The position numbers and the translations under genes were made by a program. Positions 9,301 to 19,206 of a stretch of DNA of 28,407 bases are shown here, piece after piece (positions within the stretch are counted from its first letter, which is position 1; each line of letters begins with the position of its first letter). A model generated the notes under the pieces. That model made no database searches, was not told the origin of the DNA, and worked only from the letters and a program-made list of their open reading frames with translations. This DNA comes from Saccoglossus kowalevskii (taxonomy: Eukaryota; Hemichordata; Enteropneusta; Harrimaniidae), in assembly GCF_000003605.2 (NCBI RefSeq), contig NW_003135342.1:638296-666702 (forward strand), read 5' to 3'.

Positions 9301-11611
9301 CTAGGGCGTAACCTTCAATCATAAAGCCAATCACACTAAGTACTGAATACGTCATATCTTTTGATTAATCGTTCACTACATTAATAACTATGGATATAAA
9401 CTGTCAGAATGGCGACGATTATCTGGTAATTAGTTCCAAATCACTGAGCCAAGTTCCGTTCAAAACTTCAAATAGACCTGAACGATGACAGACATAACAC
9501 AGCAATTCGGCTAATAATCAGCTAATAAAGTCGGTTAACAGATACGCAAAAACAAATTCATGACAGTTCATTCTCAGCCGACTGGAGATCGTACGTACGT
9601 TTTTAAAGCGGGGAAGTCGTCACCTGCGCATGCGTCAGATGGCCATAGCGTGTCATTGTTTACAAACAAGCGTCTACCCATGAGCCTTTACGTTTTTAGC
9701 GTGTGTTGTTATTGTCGCATGGAACTCAATTCCCGCGCGTGCGCAGGTGACGACCCTCCCGCTTTAAAGTAATTGTTGTGCTGACCATTTGTTGTTGCAG
9801 GTGCATGAATCCATCGGGGATAGAGAAGGTGTGTAGGCGTATCTTGCCGATGTTTCTGAATGCTACGAAGAATATTGTCGTTAAAGGTATCGCAACAATA
9901 GCTCACCGGAAGCAGATAAAATGTATATACATCGCACGGCCATCTTATACAAATGTACGTAATTGACTATCCCATAAATCATTGCGGTTTTAAAATGGCG
10001 TGCTCGTATTTACACGGTGGATTTTTGATAAGCAAGTGGGAAAGAGGTGCCAGGGTTATTATATCATACGAGTGATAACCATAGTTGAATTCTCTAGTTT
10101 TCTGTCTTATGTAAAACAATTTATATAGACTGTACAGCAACATAATAGGCAATACTTTCATGTTTTGCCGAATTATGTTGTCGCTATCGCACTCACTGCG
10201 TGAAGATTTGTTGCAAACTGAAAATCAACAAATTAGTATGTGCAAAATGCACATTGAATTATCGTACGTATTAAATATTTAAAGCGCGTGTCAATTGTTT
10301 CAACAAATGATTACAATTTTGGTCACAACCCCCAAACAATTAATATAATATAAAAGTTGATAATCTGATGTGCATTTAAAATATAAATCATATTTTTCAT
10401 ATCCCGTAGAAAATTGACGCCTGGATCGCTGAAGAGATTGATCGTGTGTTCACAGCCGATGATATCCTATTGATGAAAGATCCCAGGTTATCAGTTCTGA
10501 AGGACGATAACTACGTGTTGTCATTGGTTGAACAGGAAATATGTGCAAGTACGTGACATTGTAATAATTATATTAACAAATATAATTTCACAATCCATGA
10601 AGGCCAAAACAATATAGCAGACAACATACAAACGACTGGCAAAAAATATTATAGATATGGGGTCAAGTCATCAAAATAGATAAATGTTCATCGTGGTTTT
10701 GGAAACGAAAATACAATGACACTGTTACCGTGTTCACACGTGTGCCACAGACCTGTCTAACTTGATAAACAATAGTTATCAGTGGTTTTATTGTGTCCTA
10801 ATGTTCATACCTGAATAAAGACTAAACTGAGCCGGCGTTATTAAAGGCCGCCATATTTCTTTAAAATAGTTTCAAGGAATGGAACTCCAAATCGAGGCTG
10901 ACATTTAGGGTGTTTTAAGGCTGTGTTATTTTTCACACGTGCTAAAACCGTTTCTCTAAGTACGGGGTGCCGGTCGAGACTTGCCATTTTAGGCCGTCTT
11001 AAACTAAATGGGCGTGGCGCCGACTTATCTTGTTCATACGTATTTCAACGCCGGCTTAACTATATATAAAGCTGGTTTCCAAACCGGCTTTTTGGCACAC
11101 GTGTGAACACAGTATATTACGATGATATATCCCTAATTGTTACGATGGACTTTCCAATAATTATCAATATATAAATAAATGAAACGTCTTAATGGCGTTG
11201 CAAATGAAATTCCTTAATAAAATATATGTAAGACAGAACGAAGCGATCAAACCTCATTTCCGTTCATATCCCGTCATAGGGTAAATCTAACCTGTCTTTT
11301 GACAGTTGACAATCTTTTGAGTTGAAGAGCCGTTTGAATTGAATACATTTTTCCGCAGCCCTTACAACACATTTTGATCCTACTTAACTTTCTGTTCGTC
11401 TATTGTTTTCCGTGCAAAATAAATACACTAACAAACAAATAATACTACATTTTTTGTTGTTGTTGTTGTTGTTGCAATTACAGGATCCAATTTATTTGGT
11501 TCGACGTGGCTGTCCAGCTGGTCGAAATTTGTCGCCGAAGAAAGGAAAACCGGAGTGTTCTACTTTTATCCATTCCCTGGCCTCACCGAGGAAATTTCAC
11601 TGCTGGTATAG
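6046..11611 (+). CDS. GDP-fucose protein O-fucosyltransferase-like, type II membrane protein (multi-exon gene)
   Basis: Exons are 6046-6312, 7710-8407, (8779-8859, doubtful), 9801-9954, 10410-10548 and 11484-11611; all join in frame at GT/AG borders. The product is about 461 residues without exon 3 or 488 with it. Residues 6-22 are a hydrophobic signal anchor after a short basic start, so the catalytic part should face the ER/Golgi lumen; luminal sequons (NRT, NGS, NKT, NAT) fit that. Family evidence is the order of POFUT1-like motifs: a nucleotide-sugar loop GGGPNWQYNN followed by YYNRTVVAVPF (compare the GNQ loop and NRTLAVP in POFUT1), an HWR motif at about residues 314-316 (compare HxR with the catalytic Arg), a CIYIA strand (compare VYVAT), and a C-terminal DNYVLSLVEQEICA...FGSTWLSSWSKFV block matching the end of the GT fold. 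The expected role is fucose transfer from GDP-fucose to a glycoprotein; the acceptor is unknown. It could be a divergent sister family rather than a true POFUT1. Confidence 0.75.
7710..8407 (+). CDS. Fucosyltransferase-like gene, exon 2 (N-terminal half of catalytic domain)
   Basis: This exon is 698 nt, entered in phase 0 after TCTCTTTAG and left in phase 2 at GAACG/GTAAGT, a near-perfect donor. It encodes the GGGPNWQYNN loop, the NRTVVAVPF strand, a long acidic middle (PEFASIPETDEERREVF) and finally the HWRNKTGE motif carrying the presumed catalytic arginine. It is the longest and least ambiguous coding segment in the window. Smaller open frames inside it on both strands are shadows. Confidence 0.85.
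8779..8859 (+). CDS. Possible exon 3 of the fucosyltransferase-like gene (81-nt cassette)
   Basis: A TATCAG acceptor at 8778 opens a frame continuous with the split Arg codon of exon 2 and encodes LGIAVRIMECLRECDYNY and a few more residues. The only nearby donor giving the phase needed by exon 4 is the weak CA/GTTCAA at 8860. The exon would be exactly 27 codons, so inclusion and skipping both keep the frame. For inclusion: its cysteines, and an HWR-to-YIA distance closer to POFUT1. Against: the poor donor, and the fact that the open frame runs on into non-family sequence to about 9019. Confidence 0.35.
8893..9260. other. GC- and TC-rich block in the intron before exon 4, origin unknown
   Basis: This stretch differs in composition from the AT-rich introns around it. 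The first half is rich in TCTCGT and GGGG/CCCC words. The second half repeats short words such as AAGACTCGCCC, CAAGGCTCGCCCC and GACTGGACT. On the minus strand there is an AATAAA at the right edge (TTTATT at 9256). It could be part of a retroelement terminal repeat, but I found no matching pair of ends or target duplication. Confidence 0.3.
9606..9764. mobile_element. MITE copy 1 (159 bp, TA-flanked, about 30-bp terminal inverted repeats)
   Basis: The left end begins AAGCGGGGAAGTCGTCACCT and the right end, read on the other strand, begins AAGCGGGAGGGTCGTCACCT; both continue as GCGCAYGCG. A TA lies directly outside each end (9604-9605, 9765-9766), as in Tc1/mariner-type insertions. There is no coding capacity. 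The element lies in the fucosyltransferase intron, 36 bp before exon 4. A second, closely similar copy lies at 14138-14292. Confidence 0.8.
9801..9954 (+). CDS. Fucosyltransferase-like gene, exon 4
   Basis: This exon is 154 nt, entered after GTTGTTGCAG and left in phase 0 at ACAAAT/GTACGT. It encodes CMNPSGIEKVC, a helical segment and the CIYIARPSYTN strand-loop that corresponds to the VYVATDS segment of POFUT1, part of the GDP-fucose pocket. The upstream intron end is short of pyrimidines, and a MITE ends only 36 bp before the exon. Confidence 0.8.
10410..10548 (+). CDS. Fucosyltransferase-like gene, exon 5
   Basis: This exon is 139 nt, entered in phase 0 after ATCCCGTAG and left in phase 1 at GCAA/GTACGT. 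It encodes KIDAWIAEEIDRVFTADDIL, a KDPRLS loop, then DNYVLSLVEQEICA. The last block matches the family's conserved late motif, where POFUT1 has a DLYILGQAD-type sequence. Confidence 0.8.
10730..11110. mobile_element. Foldback/MITE-like element with 18-bp perfect terminal inverted repeats
   Basis: GTGTTCACACGTGTGCCA at 10730-10747 is the exact reverse complement of 11093-11110. Each arm contains the palindrome CACACGTGTG. Inside, AGCCGGCGTT (about 10831) and AACGCCGGCT (about 11048) form a second nested inverted pair. There is no coding potential. I could not identify a clear target-site duplication, so the exact ends and the superfamily are open. It lies in the intron before the terminal exon. 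Confidence 0.6.
11454..11474 (+). repeat. (TTG)n microsatellite next to a splice acceptor
   Basis: About seven TTG units end nine bases before the acceptor of the terminal fucosyltransferase exon and appear to stand in for its pyrimidine tract. Confidence 0.9.
11484..11611 (+). CDS. Fucosyltransferase-like gene, terminal exon 6
   Basis: The acceptor GCAATTACAG is preceded by a TTG microsatellite (about 11454-11474) instead of an ordinary pyrimidine tract. The exon enters in phase 1 and encodes RSNLFGSTWLSSWSKFVAEE, then VFYFYPFPGLTEE, ending at TAG 11609-11611. The first part aligns in pattern with the CVSSFTAFVKRER segment that closes the POFUT fold. No KDEL-like retention signal is present, which agrees with membrane anchoring at the N terminus. 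A longer open frame over this exon in another register is a shadow. Confidence 0.78.
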
Positions 11612-12286
11612 AGGTGATGTCCAATCACGTATTGGTAATCTTGATTACGCAATGTACAGTTATACTGATTGGTAACTACGACTTGTTATGGACCGACAAG
11701 CGTACGCGAAGCAACATAAATACTAAACATCCATTATAATGAAATGCATATTTATAGTTTTCGTCGCTGTGACATGTGGTCAGGGGCGTATTCTGTTACT
11801 CATAACGTTTGATACCAAGAGAAACGCGTAGTACATGGACGCTTAATTCAACATTGCGCAATTTGAGAAGAAACTATCGAGCTCTGTGTAAACATGCATA
11901 TAAAAGTAAAAGAATCTAGGAACGCGTCCTACCGTATCTTGAAACTGATCTTTGCCACTTGCCATGACGATAGTGTGTTTCTTGCCAATGTTCTAACTAT
12001 AAAGCCGTTTAAACACGCGGCTTGATATAACCCACACTCAAACACGACTGTTATCTATTGTACAAATGTTAGTTATATTTAACATTGCTTGAAAATACTC
12101 ATTTTCGATGTAGCAGAAATTAGACTTTAAAAGGATATTATTGTCTTAAGTCAACCAATTGCTGCACGATATTGAATTCACCTTGCATTAGTGTGTACAT
12201 ACTGTGACGTTATTTATTTGCAAGTTAATCCCAAAGGCAAAATCACTTAGAAAGTAGATTGAGAACGATTTTATTTATTTTGTCAG

Positions 12287-12482
12287 TTATGCGTACGGGA
12301 AACTCTCCGATGTTGAGGGAATTTACTATGAAATAGCACCCTTTAGTTCAGCTTCTTCTTCTTCACCGTACGTATGTACCGCCGTATCACGAAGCACAAA
12401 GTTTAGAACTACTCCCAGCGAAGATTTAGGGCGTCAGAATGCTGTACCGATATCAACAACTGCTTTTTTAATGAAGTACTGA
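12287..12482 (+). CDS. Candidate orphan coding exon (hypothetical)
   Basis: An acceptor TTTATTTATTTTGTCAG is followed by an open frame to TGA 12480-12482. It has no ATG until its last codons, so an ORF finder would miss it; it is readable only as an internal or terminal exon. It reads YAYGKLSDVEGIYYEIAPF, then a serine run (SSASSSSPY) and VPISTTAFLMKY. YGKL and YYEI are YxxΦ-type motifs as found in cytoplasmic tails of surface proteins. A consensus donor TAC/GTATGT at 12372 allows a shorter exon 12287-12371. No upstream exons were found, and I do not recognise the family. A chance open frame is possible. Confidence 0.25.
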
Positions 12483-12729
12483 AATAATTTATTCGAACGC
12501 ACATTCAACAAACCTAATTTTGGCGTCCATCATTGTTGTTAGAAAAGTGACGTCATACATATTCATATTAATATCCAGCCTGCAGCAGGTGTGTTTTTTT
12601 TAAATTGTAAAGTCTGTATGTATCAAGTATTTCAATTTGAAAGCATATTTGGACGATCCTATGAACAGAACAACACGAAGCACATGTTTCATTGTATAAA
12701 GCATGTTGTTCTCTCCCTGAGAGCTTCCA

Positions 12730-13052
12730 TCGTTTTTCGAATGTGTTCGTTAACATAGGCCAGCTGTTGATGATTCAATGTTTGTAATGGATCTTGTTCC
12801 GACCTTTGTATTCTAGTGGAATTGTTTTACTGGGTTTGTGCGCGACGGATGCTAATCAATCTTCGTGATGATATTGAACAGATTTATACCAAATAAATAT
12901 TACCATAAATAATTATTATATAATAGAGCTATTTTATGTAGTTTGCTATCAATACTTCTGTAGCTGTGAAGCATATCCAGGAATTGAAAAGTTTCGCTCA
13001 GCACCATTTCTCAGTCACGTGACACACGTTTAGCATACGAAGTGAGCAATCA
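12730..13052 (+). repeat. Dispersed repeat copy A (about 320 bp), diverged
   Basis: This copy is collinear with 14985-15305. Shared blocks in order are TCG.AATGTGTT, TTGTYCCGACCTTTGYATT, AGTGGAATT, CTTCGTGAT with ATATTGAA, TCAATACTT, TTGAAAGTTT-like and CACGT..CACACG.TTTAG. The sequence is non-coding with no obvious terminal repeats. Confidence 0.6.
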
Positions 13053-14137
13053 TGCCTAAGTGGGAGGTAAACACATGCAACAAATATTGATATTGCGCAT
13101 GGATATTTCCATGTATCTAAGTAGGGATATGGTTTGTTATAATAGCATGCTTAGTAACTATTAGGGAATGTTGGTACCACTGATATTTGTCACTCAAGTT
13201 TTTCCTGTTGCTACTTCAAGCTAGGGATATTTAAACACCAGGGAGATCGTGACCCAAGTGATAATAGCGCTGTTTTAATAAAGAGCTCCACATTCCGGAC
13301 TTTCAATGCAATGCATATTGGTGCTTTAAACGGCATTTCATGTTACACGTGTGGAGCGTTTGTTTGGTCTAGCACAGCTGTGCACCACAATTAGCAAATA
13401 TCATGAATTGGTTGGTTGGTTGCTGTTGTGAATACATTAATATACCACTGTGTTACAATACGGTTAGTCGACTAAGCCAGGACCAAGCAACCTAACAGCT
13501 GAAATAAAAATGAAGTATGTGAATGATGGAAAAGTCACAATGGTAGATGAATCTAGTTAATACTAATCTAAAAGTAGTTTTCATGTTATCTGGTAATTTA
13601 TCTACCAATCGATACCAGGAAACTAAATACTTGATTGAAATCCAACCGCTCAAAACACATCAGTGCTAACTAACCTTAGGATGAGAATCAAAATATCTGT
13701 TTCTCGTTTCCACGCGCATCATTTTGAACTATGCGCCTCGGACGTTTTTTTCCTTCTAAAGCATTCCAAAATGCGAATGTACTCGCACTTTCTCAAATTC
13801 CCTCCATTTTAGCCTCGCCGCCTCATTTTGAAATTTCCATGAAACGAGAAACAGAGATTTTTTTTCTGACCTTAAGTAAGTTTTCTCAAGCCTTTCCAAA
13901 TACTACCAAACTGAATTGAATGTCCCAGTTCCTTGAAAAAGCAATTCTAGTCGATAAGACTGATAAATAAAATTCATAAACACACCTAGACTGGCCCAGC
14001 AGTGTGAATTTTTTTTTATCATATTTCTTTTTTGTAAATATACGTTCTTGGACCCGGGTTTCAACGAAGAAGAGTATTCTTGCATTTGCGCAAAGGATTC
14101 TACGCGCTAGTGTCACGTGCACGCTAACAATCTCGCA
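13053..14137. other. Non-genic sequence between repeats
   Basis: No supportable exon or RNA gene. Short open frames on both strands near 13731-14170 are mutually overlapping and compositionally biased (F/K/S-rich), and are not accepted as genes. Confidence 0.55.
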
Positions 14138-14292
14138 AAGCGGGAGAGTCGTCACCTGCGCATGCGTCATATGGCCACAGCGTGTGTGTGTTTACAAACA
14201 AACGTCTACCCATGAGCCTTTGTGTTACTTTTTAGCGTGTGTTGTTGTCGTCGCTTGGGACCGCGCGTGCGCAGGTGACGACGCATCCGCTT
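14138..14292. mobile_element. MITE copy 2 (155 bp), same family as the intronic copy
   Basis: The ends AAGCGGGAGAGTCGTCACCT and (opposite strand) AAGCGGATGCGTCGTCACCT match copy 1, and the interior shares ATGGCCA.AGCGTGT, GTTTACAAACAA.CGTCTACC and CATGAGCCTTT in the same order and orientation. The right flank is TA and the left is CA, consistent with one substitution in the target duplication. Open frames crossing it are accidental. Confidence 0.8.
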
Positions 14293-14984
14293 TAATATAC
14301 TAGTACTTCTGGCAACAAAACGTGGTAGTTATTATAGAGAGCGCGGCAAAACTGAACCAGTCGTTGAAATTTTGAGGTTCTGCCAGACATTTGACAAATT
14401 CGTTCTTGAAAAAAAATAATATATATAACAAAAATGTTGCATCGTTCGGTCGGTTGGTGTTCAAAACACGAAAAATCCACGATACTTATTGTTCACACAA
14501 GAGCTAAATCAAGTTGTGAGTAAAATTAGCAATTTATCGCATGAAGTAACTCACACGCAAATACAACTTTGGTTTTGTGGTTGAAACTAATTAGTTTTTC
14601 TATCTTCCTAATTGGCTTTAGTCAGCGTGACGTGAACTCAGCAACCTGGCTGCTTTTTCATGCGCAAATGGTGGTTCGTGGTACACTTCCAATGACACTC
14701 AAATGTGTGTAAAACACTATAATTTTGTTCTCAAACATTACCCACATGAAGCAGGACAAAATCAAACTTGTAACGTATTGGTATTTGTACGTGCATTGCA
14801 AGATATCTGTTTTGAACAAACAGTCACTCGAGCTATTGGGGTACATGATACGAGTGTTGCATTTTAAACTGACAGTTCTGTAATTTGATTTGCTCTGCGA
14901 GACATAATGAGACAATGTGCAGTTGCCACGAAGGGAACTAGAATTGAAGTACCTATATCATGTACTATAAACTAAAACACGTAT

Positions 14985-15305
14985 TATTTTTTCTCGGAAT
15001 GTGTTTATTACACTACATGTATTCCAAGGTATTTATAACGTGCGTAAAGAAGTTGTCCCGACCTTTGCATTGCAGTGGAATTATTGTATCCAACTAAAGA
15101 CTAGCCAGGTTAATTGCTTGATTGTTCTTCGTGATATTGAAACGCAGTAAATTTTAGTACGATTATCGTATAAAACAAGGATTATTTAATGTTTCTTAGT
15201 GTCAATACTTTCATAAAACAATCGCATTTGAGTGGCGTATTTTGAAAGTTTGTCATAGTAATTCCTTAGGCACGTTGCACACGCTTTAGTTAGCATCAGT
15301 GTGAC
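14985..15305 (+). repeat. Dispersed repeat copy B, same orientation as copy A
   Basis: This copy pairs with 12730-13052. Small indels separate the conserved blocks, suggesting an old segmental duplication or two insertions of an uncharacterised element. Confidence 0.6.
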
Positions 15306-16674
15306 GTGATTGTGATTACTACGTGGCCAACCATGATAGGCCATGCATCCAGCATATATTACGCATGCGTAGAGCGTCTGTTGTGTTGCCTAGCATAATA
15401 TACGCAATAATCCTTGTGATACAGAGACAGGCAGATATTAAAATTATCATGGCGTATGAAGGACGAGGGGAATACAATGCAATGAACGAAAGTTCAAGTA
15501 CTTTGGCGTCTTTGCGTCTCTGTAGTTATCAAAGTGTTTTTTGTATGTTATCCGACATTTCATCCGCTTATTATCCATACCATTTAACTATAATTGTCAG
15601 TTTTTTTGGGTTTAAATATTATGGGATATTGTTTAATGTCTGGTGACACTCTTGAATAATTTGAAAAGAGTTCTCCCAATCTGTTCACAAGTCCTTCCAA
15701 ATAAAATAGAAGACGTTCATAGTAAATAAAAAGACATGTTAGTTATGTAAAATATTGCAATTCTGAACACATTATATTATTTTGCCGCTTTTACAGAAAT
15801 GTGACATAATAATGAATAATTAAATGTCAACTTCTCTAACCAGTGTCAATTAAGATGCACGTCGTTTTTAAAAAAACAAAAAAACAATAATATTGTTTTA
15901 TTCTCCAATGCAACGAAAATATGCAAAATAATCTCGACTCAATGTAACTCGGCATTGTACCAATTGATATACAACGAGTAAAATTTAGACAAACCAACAT
16001 CCCCCTTCAAAGTATTACACTAGTAATTCTCGTATTGTTGCATTGCAAGTTTAAAACGTATATATTAGTTCAAGCCATATTTCATCCTCAAATAATTATC
16101 AAGGTATATAACTAGAAAATTGTCACTATAAATTTGTTCTTCTTCTTGCAAACTAGATTACCTGGGATCGGAGTCACCATCTTGTCAATACTGTTAATAC
16201 TTTCTCGGGTTGTTAGGCAGTTCACTTTGATAAATACACACAGCACGATGGTTTAGTGTAGTCGTCGTTGTTTGCTCTGCCGCAAGCTCTAACTTTATTC
16301 CTAATTCAATCTCAGGAAAATCATACAACAGTGACATACTGATATAAACCCCGCCCTCAATAGTAATGTTGCACAAGCAAATCATGTGTTAATGACTTGG
16401 TACTCATATTCGAATGTTCAACCAATCACACAAACTTCCGTTAACATTAATAATAAGTACACTATGTCACCTCTGAAGTTGGTTTTTATTAACGGCTACC
16501 ACGGGAGGCCAATTTCTGAATTCTATACGTCTAGATTACAGTTATTAATAGTGGACGGCTGTACAACTAGTTATACTTGGTTACGTTCGCGCAAGGTGAA
16601 TTACTCGCTTTAAACTACCGTTGCCAATAATGTCATCAGCTGACGCTAACAGGGGATAATCTGTCACAAAATGA
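15306..16674. other. Non-genic sequence upstream of the mariner relic
   Basis: AT-rich with no recognisable coding domain. The open frame 15323-15646 (plus) has no signal, domain or splice context. Confidence 0.55.
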
Positions 16675-17762
16675 TAAACAACCCTTAAATGTAAAAAAAA
16701 AACTTCACGATGCCCCCTGACCCATTTCCCACAGCAGGAGATTAATTAAACTTGGCACAATTATTAGTCTTTCTCGACATAAGAACGCCGTAACTTCAGA
16801 AATCAAGGCTGCATCATCTGGAAAACGCTTTCCTTTCAAAAACAACTTCATTGCTGGGAAGAGATGAAAGTCAGAAAGTGCAAGTTCGGGAGAGTAAGGG
16901 GCTGCGGGATGATTTCATAGCTACACGCCCGTGCTTCTGATCTGGCGAGTTGTGGACCGGAGCGTTGTCCTGGAGGAGGAGGATACCTTTGCTGATCTTG
17001 TACCACCTCTTGATTTTGATAGCTTATCTTAATTTCATCAAAAGTGAAGCGTAATAGGCTCCTTTAATTGGGGTACCATTTGCCAGGAAATCTGTCATTA
17101 CTACTCCGTCCTGGTCCCAGAAGATTGTGAGCATAACCTTGCCAACGAGGGCTGCACCTTTGCCTTTTTGGAGGTTGTGAGCCCAAGTGCTTCCGCTGAA
17201 TTGACTGGGCTTGGCCTCTGGATCATGGTGATGGACTCAAGTTTCATCCTGTATTATCAGTCTTTTGAATAACTTTCACTCATCTTCTTGGCACATCTCC
17301 AAATTCATTCTCGAGTAATCGACGCGTTCTTGCTTCTGGAAAAGTGCGAGCAACCTGGGAATCCATCTGGCAGGCACCTTATGCATATGCAAATGGCCAT
17401 GAATGATAGTTTCCACATACCCTGTACTGATCTCGACCTCTTGGGTTATTTGGCGAACAGTAATGCGTCGATCTTCCAAAATGGCTGCCTCAACTTGACG
17501 GACAGATGCCTCATCAATGGCAGAAGAGGGACGACCAGGTCTGGGAGTTGTTTCCACAAACTTTCACGATGCCAGCGTTTTACAAGGTCATATAATGGGG
17601 CATCATCACCATAAGTTTCTCTCATTTCATCAAAAGTTTCCTTTGGTGTGCGTCCTTTAAAATACAAAAACTGGATCACTGCGTAAGACTCAACTGGCTC
17701 CATTTCACACCTGATTCAGACACCAGTAAATCAGATACCACAATTAGTTAAGAGCTGTTTTT
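16675..17762 (-). mobile_element. Degenerate mariner-family DNA transposon
   Basis: This interval encloses the dead transposase and short matching ends: AAACAACCCTTAAAT (from about 16676) against the opposite-strand AAACAGCTCTTAACT (from about 17762). The arms differ at several positions, so the limits are approximate, and the TA duplication is not clear on the right. Size (about 1.1 kb) and transposase type fit a mariner element. Confidence 0.6.
16790..17703 (-). pseudogene. Mariner transposase pseudogene (D,D34D type)
   Basis: Reading leftwards from ATG 17701-17703, the N-terminal helix-turn-helix part begins MEPVESYAVIQFLYFKGRTP, followed by GDDAPLYDLVKRWHRES. A frameshift near 17550 leads to TPRPGRPSSAIDEASVRQVE, EDRRITVRQI and VPARWIPRLL. 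The first catalytic Asp is in QDET, where the next codon is TGA (17237-17239) in place of Trp. Later fragments are KVMLTIFWDQDGVVMTDFLA, ILLLQDNAPVH with the second Asp (16967-16969), and, after another frameshift near 16900, APYSPELALSDFHLFP with the third Asp (16870-16872). At least one more stop interrupts the middle. The D-to-D spacing fits mariner DD34D after a small deletion. It cannot encode active transposase. Confidence 0.88.
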
Positions 17763-19206
17763 GTGCATAGATATGGGATAACATATTCCAAATGAGATTG
17801 TATAGTGACATGCAGTATAAGCACGCTGTGCTCCCAAAATACAACTACTCACTTTGAAACTTCTACGCGAACGTCTTGAATGCAAAAAGGAAGAAGTAAA
17901 AGAGAAGAATAGTATCGTGTGACCATCACTATAAATATTGGTGGGTAGTTGATAGCATCTAATTAGCGCAATGTAACTCAAGTTGCTGTCACGTGATAAC
18001 CAAACAACAGTATTTTGCTAATATTTTACTTTACTGGTTTTACGTTGTTTCTTTAAACTTTCAGCTCGAGTTTACCCCAAGACATCATATTTATTTAACC
18101 CTAGACACTCGATTTTGTGGAGCATTCCGACTAGATGCGTTGCCATGGATAGCGATTTGCATACTTAAATATATTTCTCATCTTTTCTTTTATAAAATTG
18201 AGAATGAAACATTTGACATATATACAGTGCTGTTTATATTGAATAAGTAATGAGCTAAGCGATAATACACTGAATTGTTATTAGATATGACCCCAAACCA
18301 TTGTATGCAATTACGCTTTTGTGCTTTTTGCCAAGGGACATATATAAGTTGCGGAAATATCGCGACAAATTGTTATGACATTCAATATAGTTGTTTTATT
18401 GTATATGTGTTTATTTTAATAACTCTGCAATTTTGTAATCAATTTCAGGGTAATTACTGGCATTCATCTCTTTATCTCATTGAATGTATGCGCAGATGCT
18501 ACGATAAATACAGTCCTATGTTTTGCCTTGTGGCGAAATCTTTATTGACAGTTCAGTTGTTTTAGCGTTCTTACTGGCTGTCGATAGTCTGTCGTAAACC
18601 CGGATCTCACATAAATGTAAGCGCTTCAACGTATCTGCAACATTACTCCATCCTACAATCAAATCGAGGTACCTACACTGTTGTTGTTTTATGCACCTGT
18701 TTTCCCGTGTTGGTACATATCTCGTTTATCATCTTGGGTAGGTGTGTATGTTTCACGTCTATGGTCTATTATGTATGTATATTGGATATGTATAATTCTA
18801 ATCGTTCTAGTGGAAATACACACCAAAAAACAAGAATATATAGACTTATTTCATCAATACACTTGCACAATCGCGTAGGTATGTAGGCCATAGTTTGGGT
18901 TCGGGGGTTCAGTTGAACAATTAAGTTAATACAATTATGATCGTAGATTAGAACATTAAAACTCGTTTAAATCACTTGATTCTGTGAGGTAACTATCAAC
19001 CTCGAAATGGCATAGTAATGGGCATTTTGGTCGCAACGAGGTTTAATTGTCAATCGTGAAATTACGCCGTCTCAGCGCAACAGCAGCCAATCAAAAAAGC
19101 TTTTATTCGGTGATTTCGCGATGGTGTAATGAAGAACGCGTTCAAGCAGCTGATGTCAAATATTATAACGGGTAAGCATATTCATACAACAATGATGTAA
19201 TGGAAG
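17763..19206. other. Non-genic sequence
   Basis: No coding or RNA gene is supported. Open frames at 17993-18250, 18275-18565 and 18681-18878 are Y/F/I/C-rich, as expected from AT-rich non-coding DNA, and have no motifs. Confidence 0.55.

Noticed and set aside
8880-9535. Solo LTR beginning TGTTCT and ending near AACA
   Set aside because: Candidate ends do not share a target-site duplication and the TG/CA ends could be chance.
9560-9772. 70-codon open frame across the first MITE, and a similar frame at 14004-14303 over the second
   Set aside because: Both derive from the shared MITE sequence (CAGDD endings), which is non-coding.
11403-11739. Two overlapping open frames over the last fucosyltransferase exon
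   Set aside because: They are in the wrong registers; the spliced register reproduces the conserved enzyme C terminus.
17288-17614. 108-codon open frame on the plus strand
   Set aside because: It is antisense to the mariner transposase relic and follows its codon pattern in reverse.
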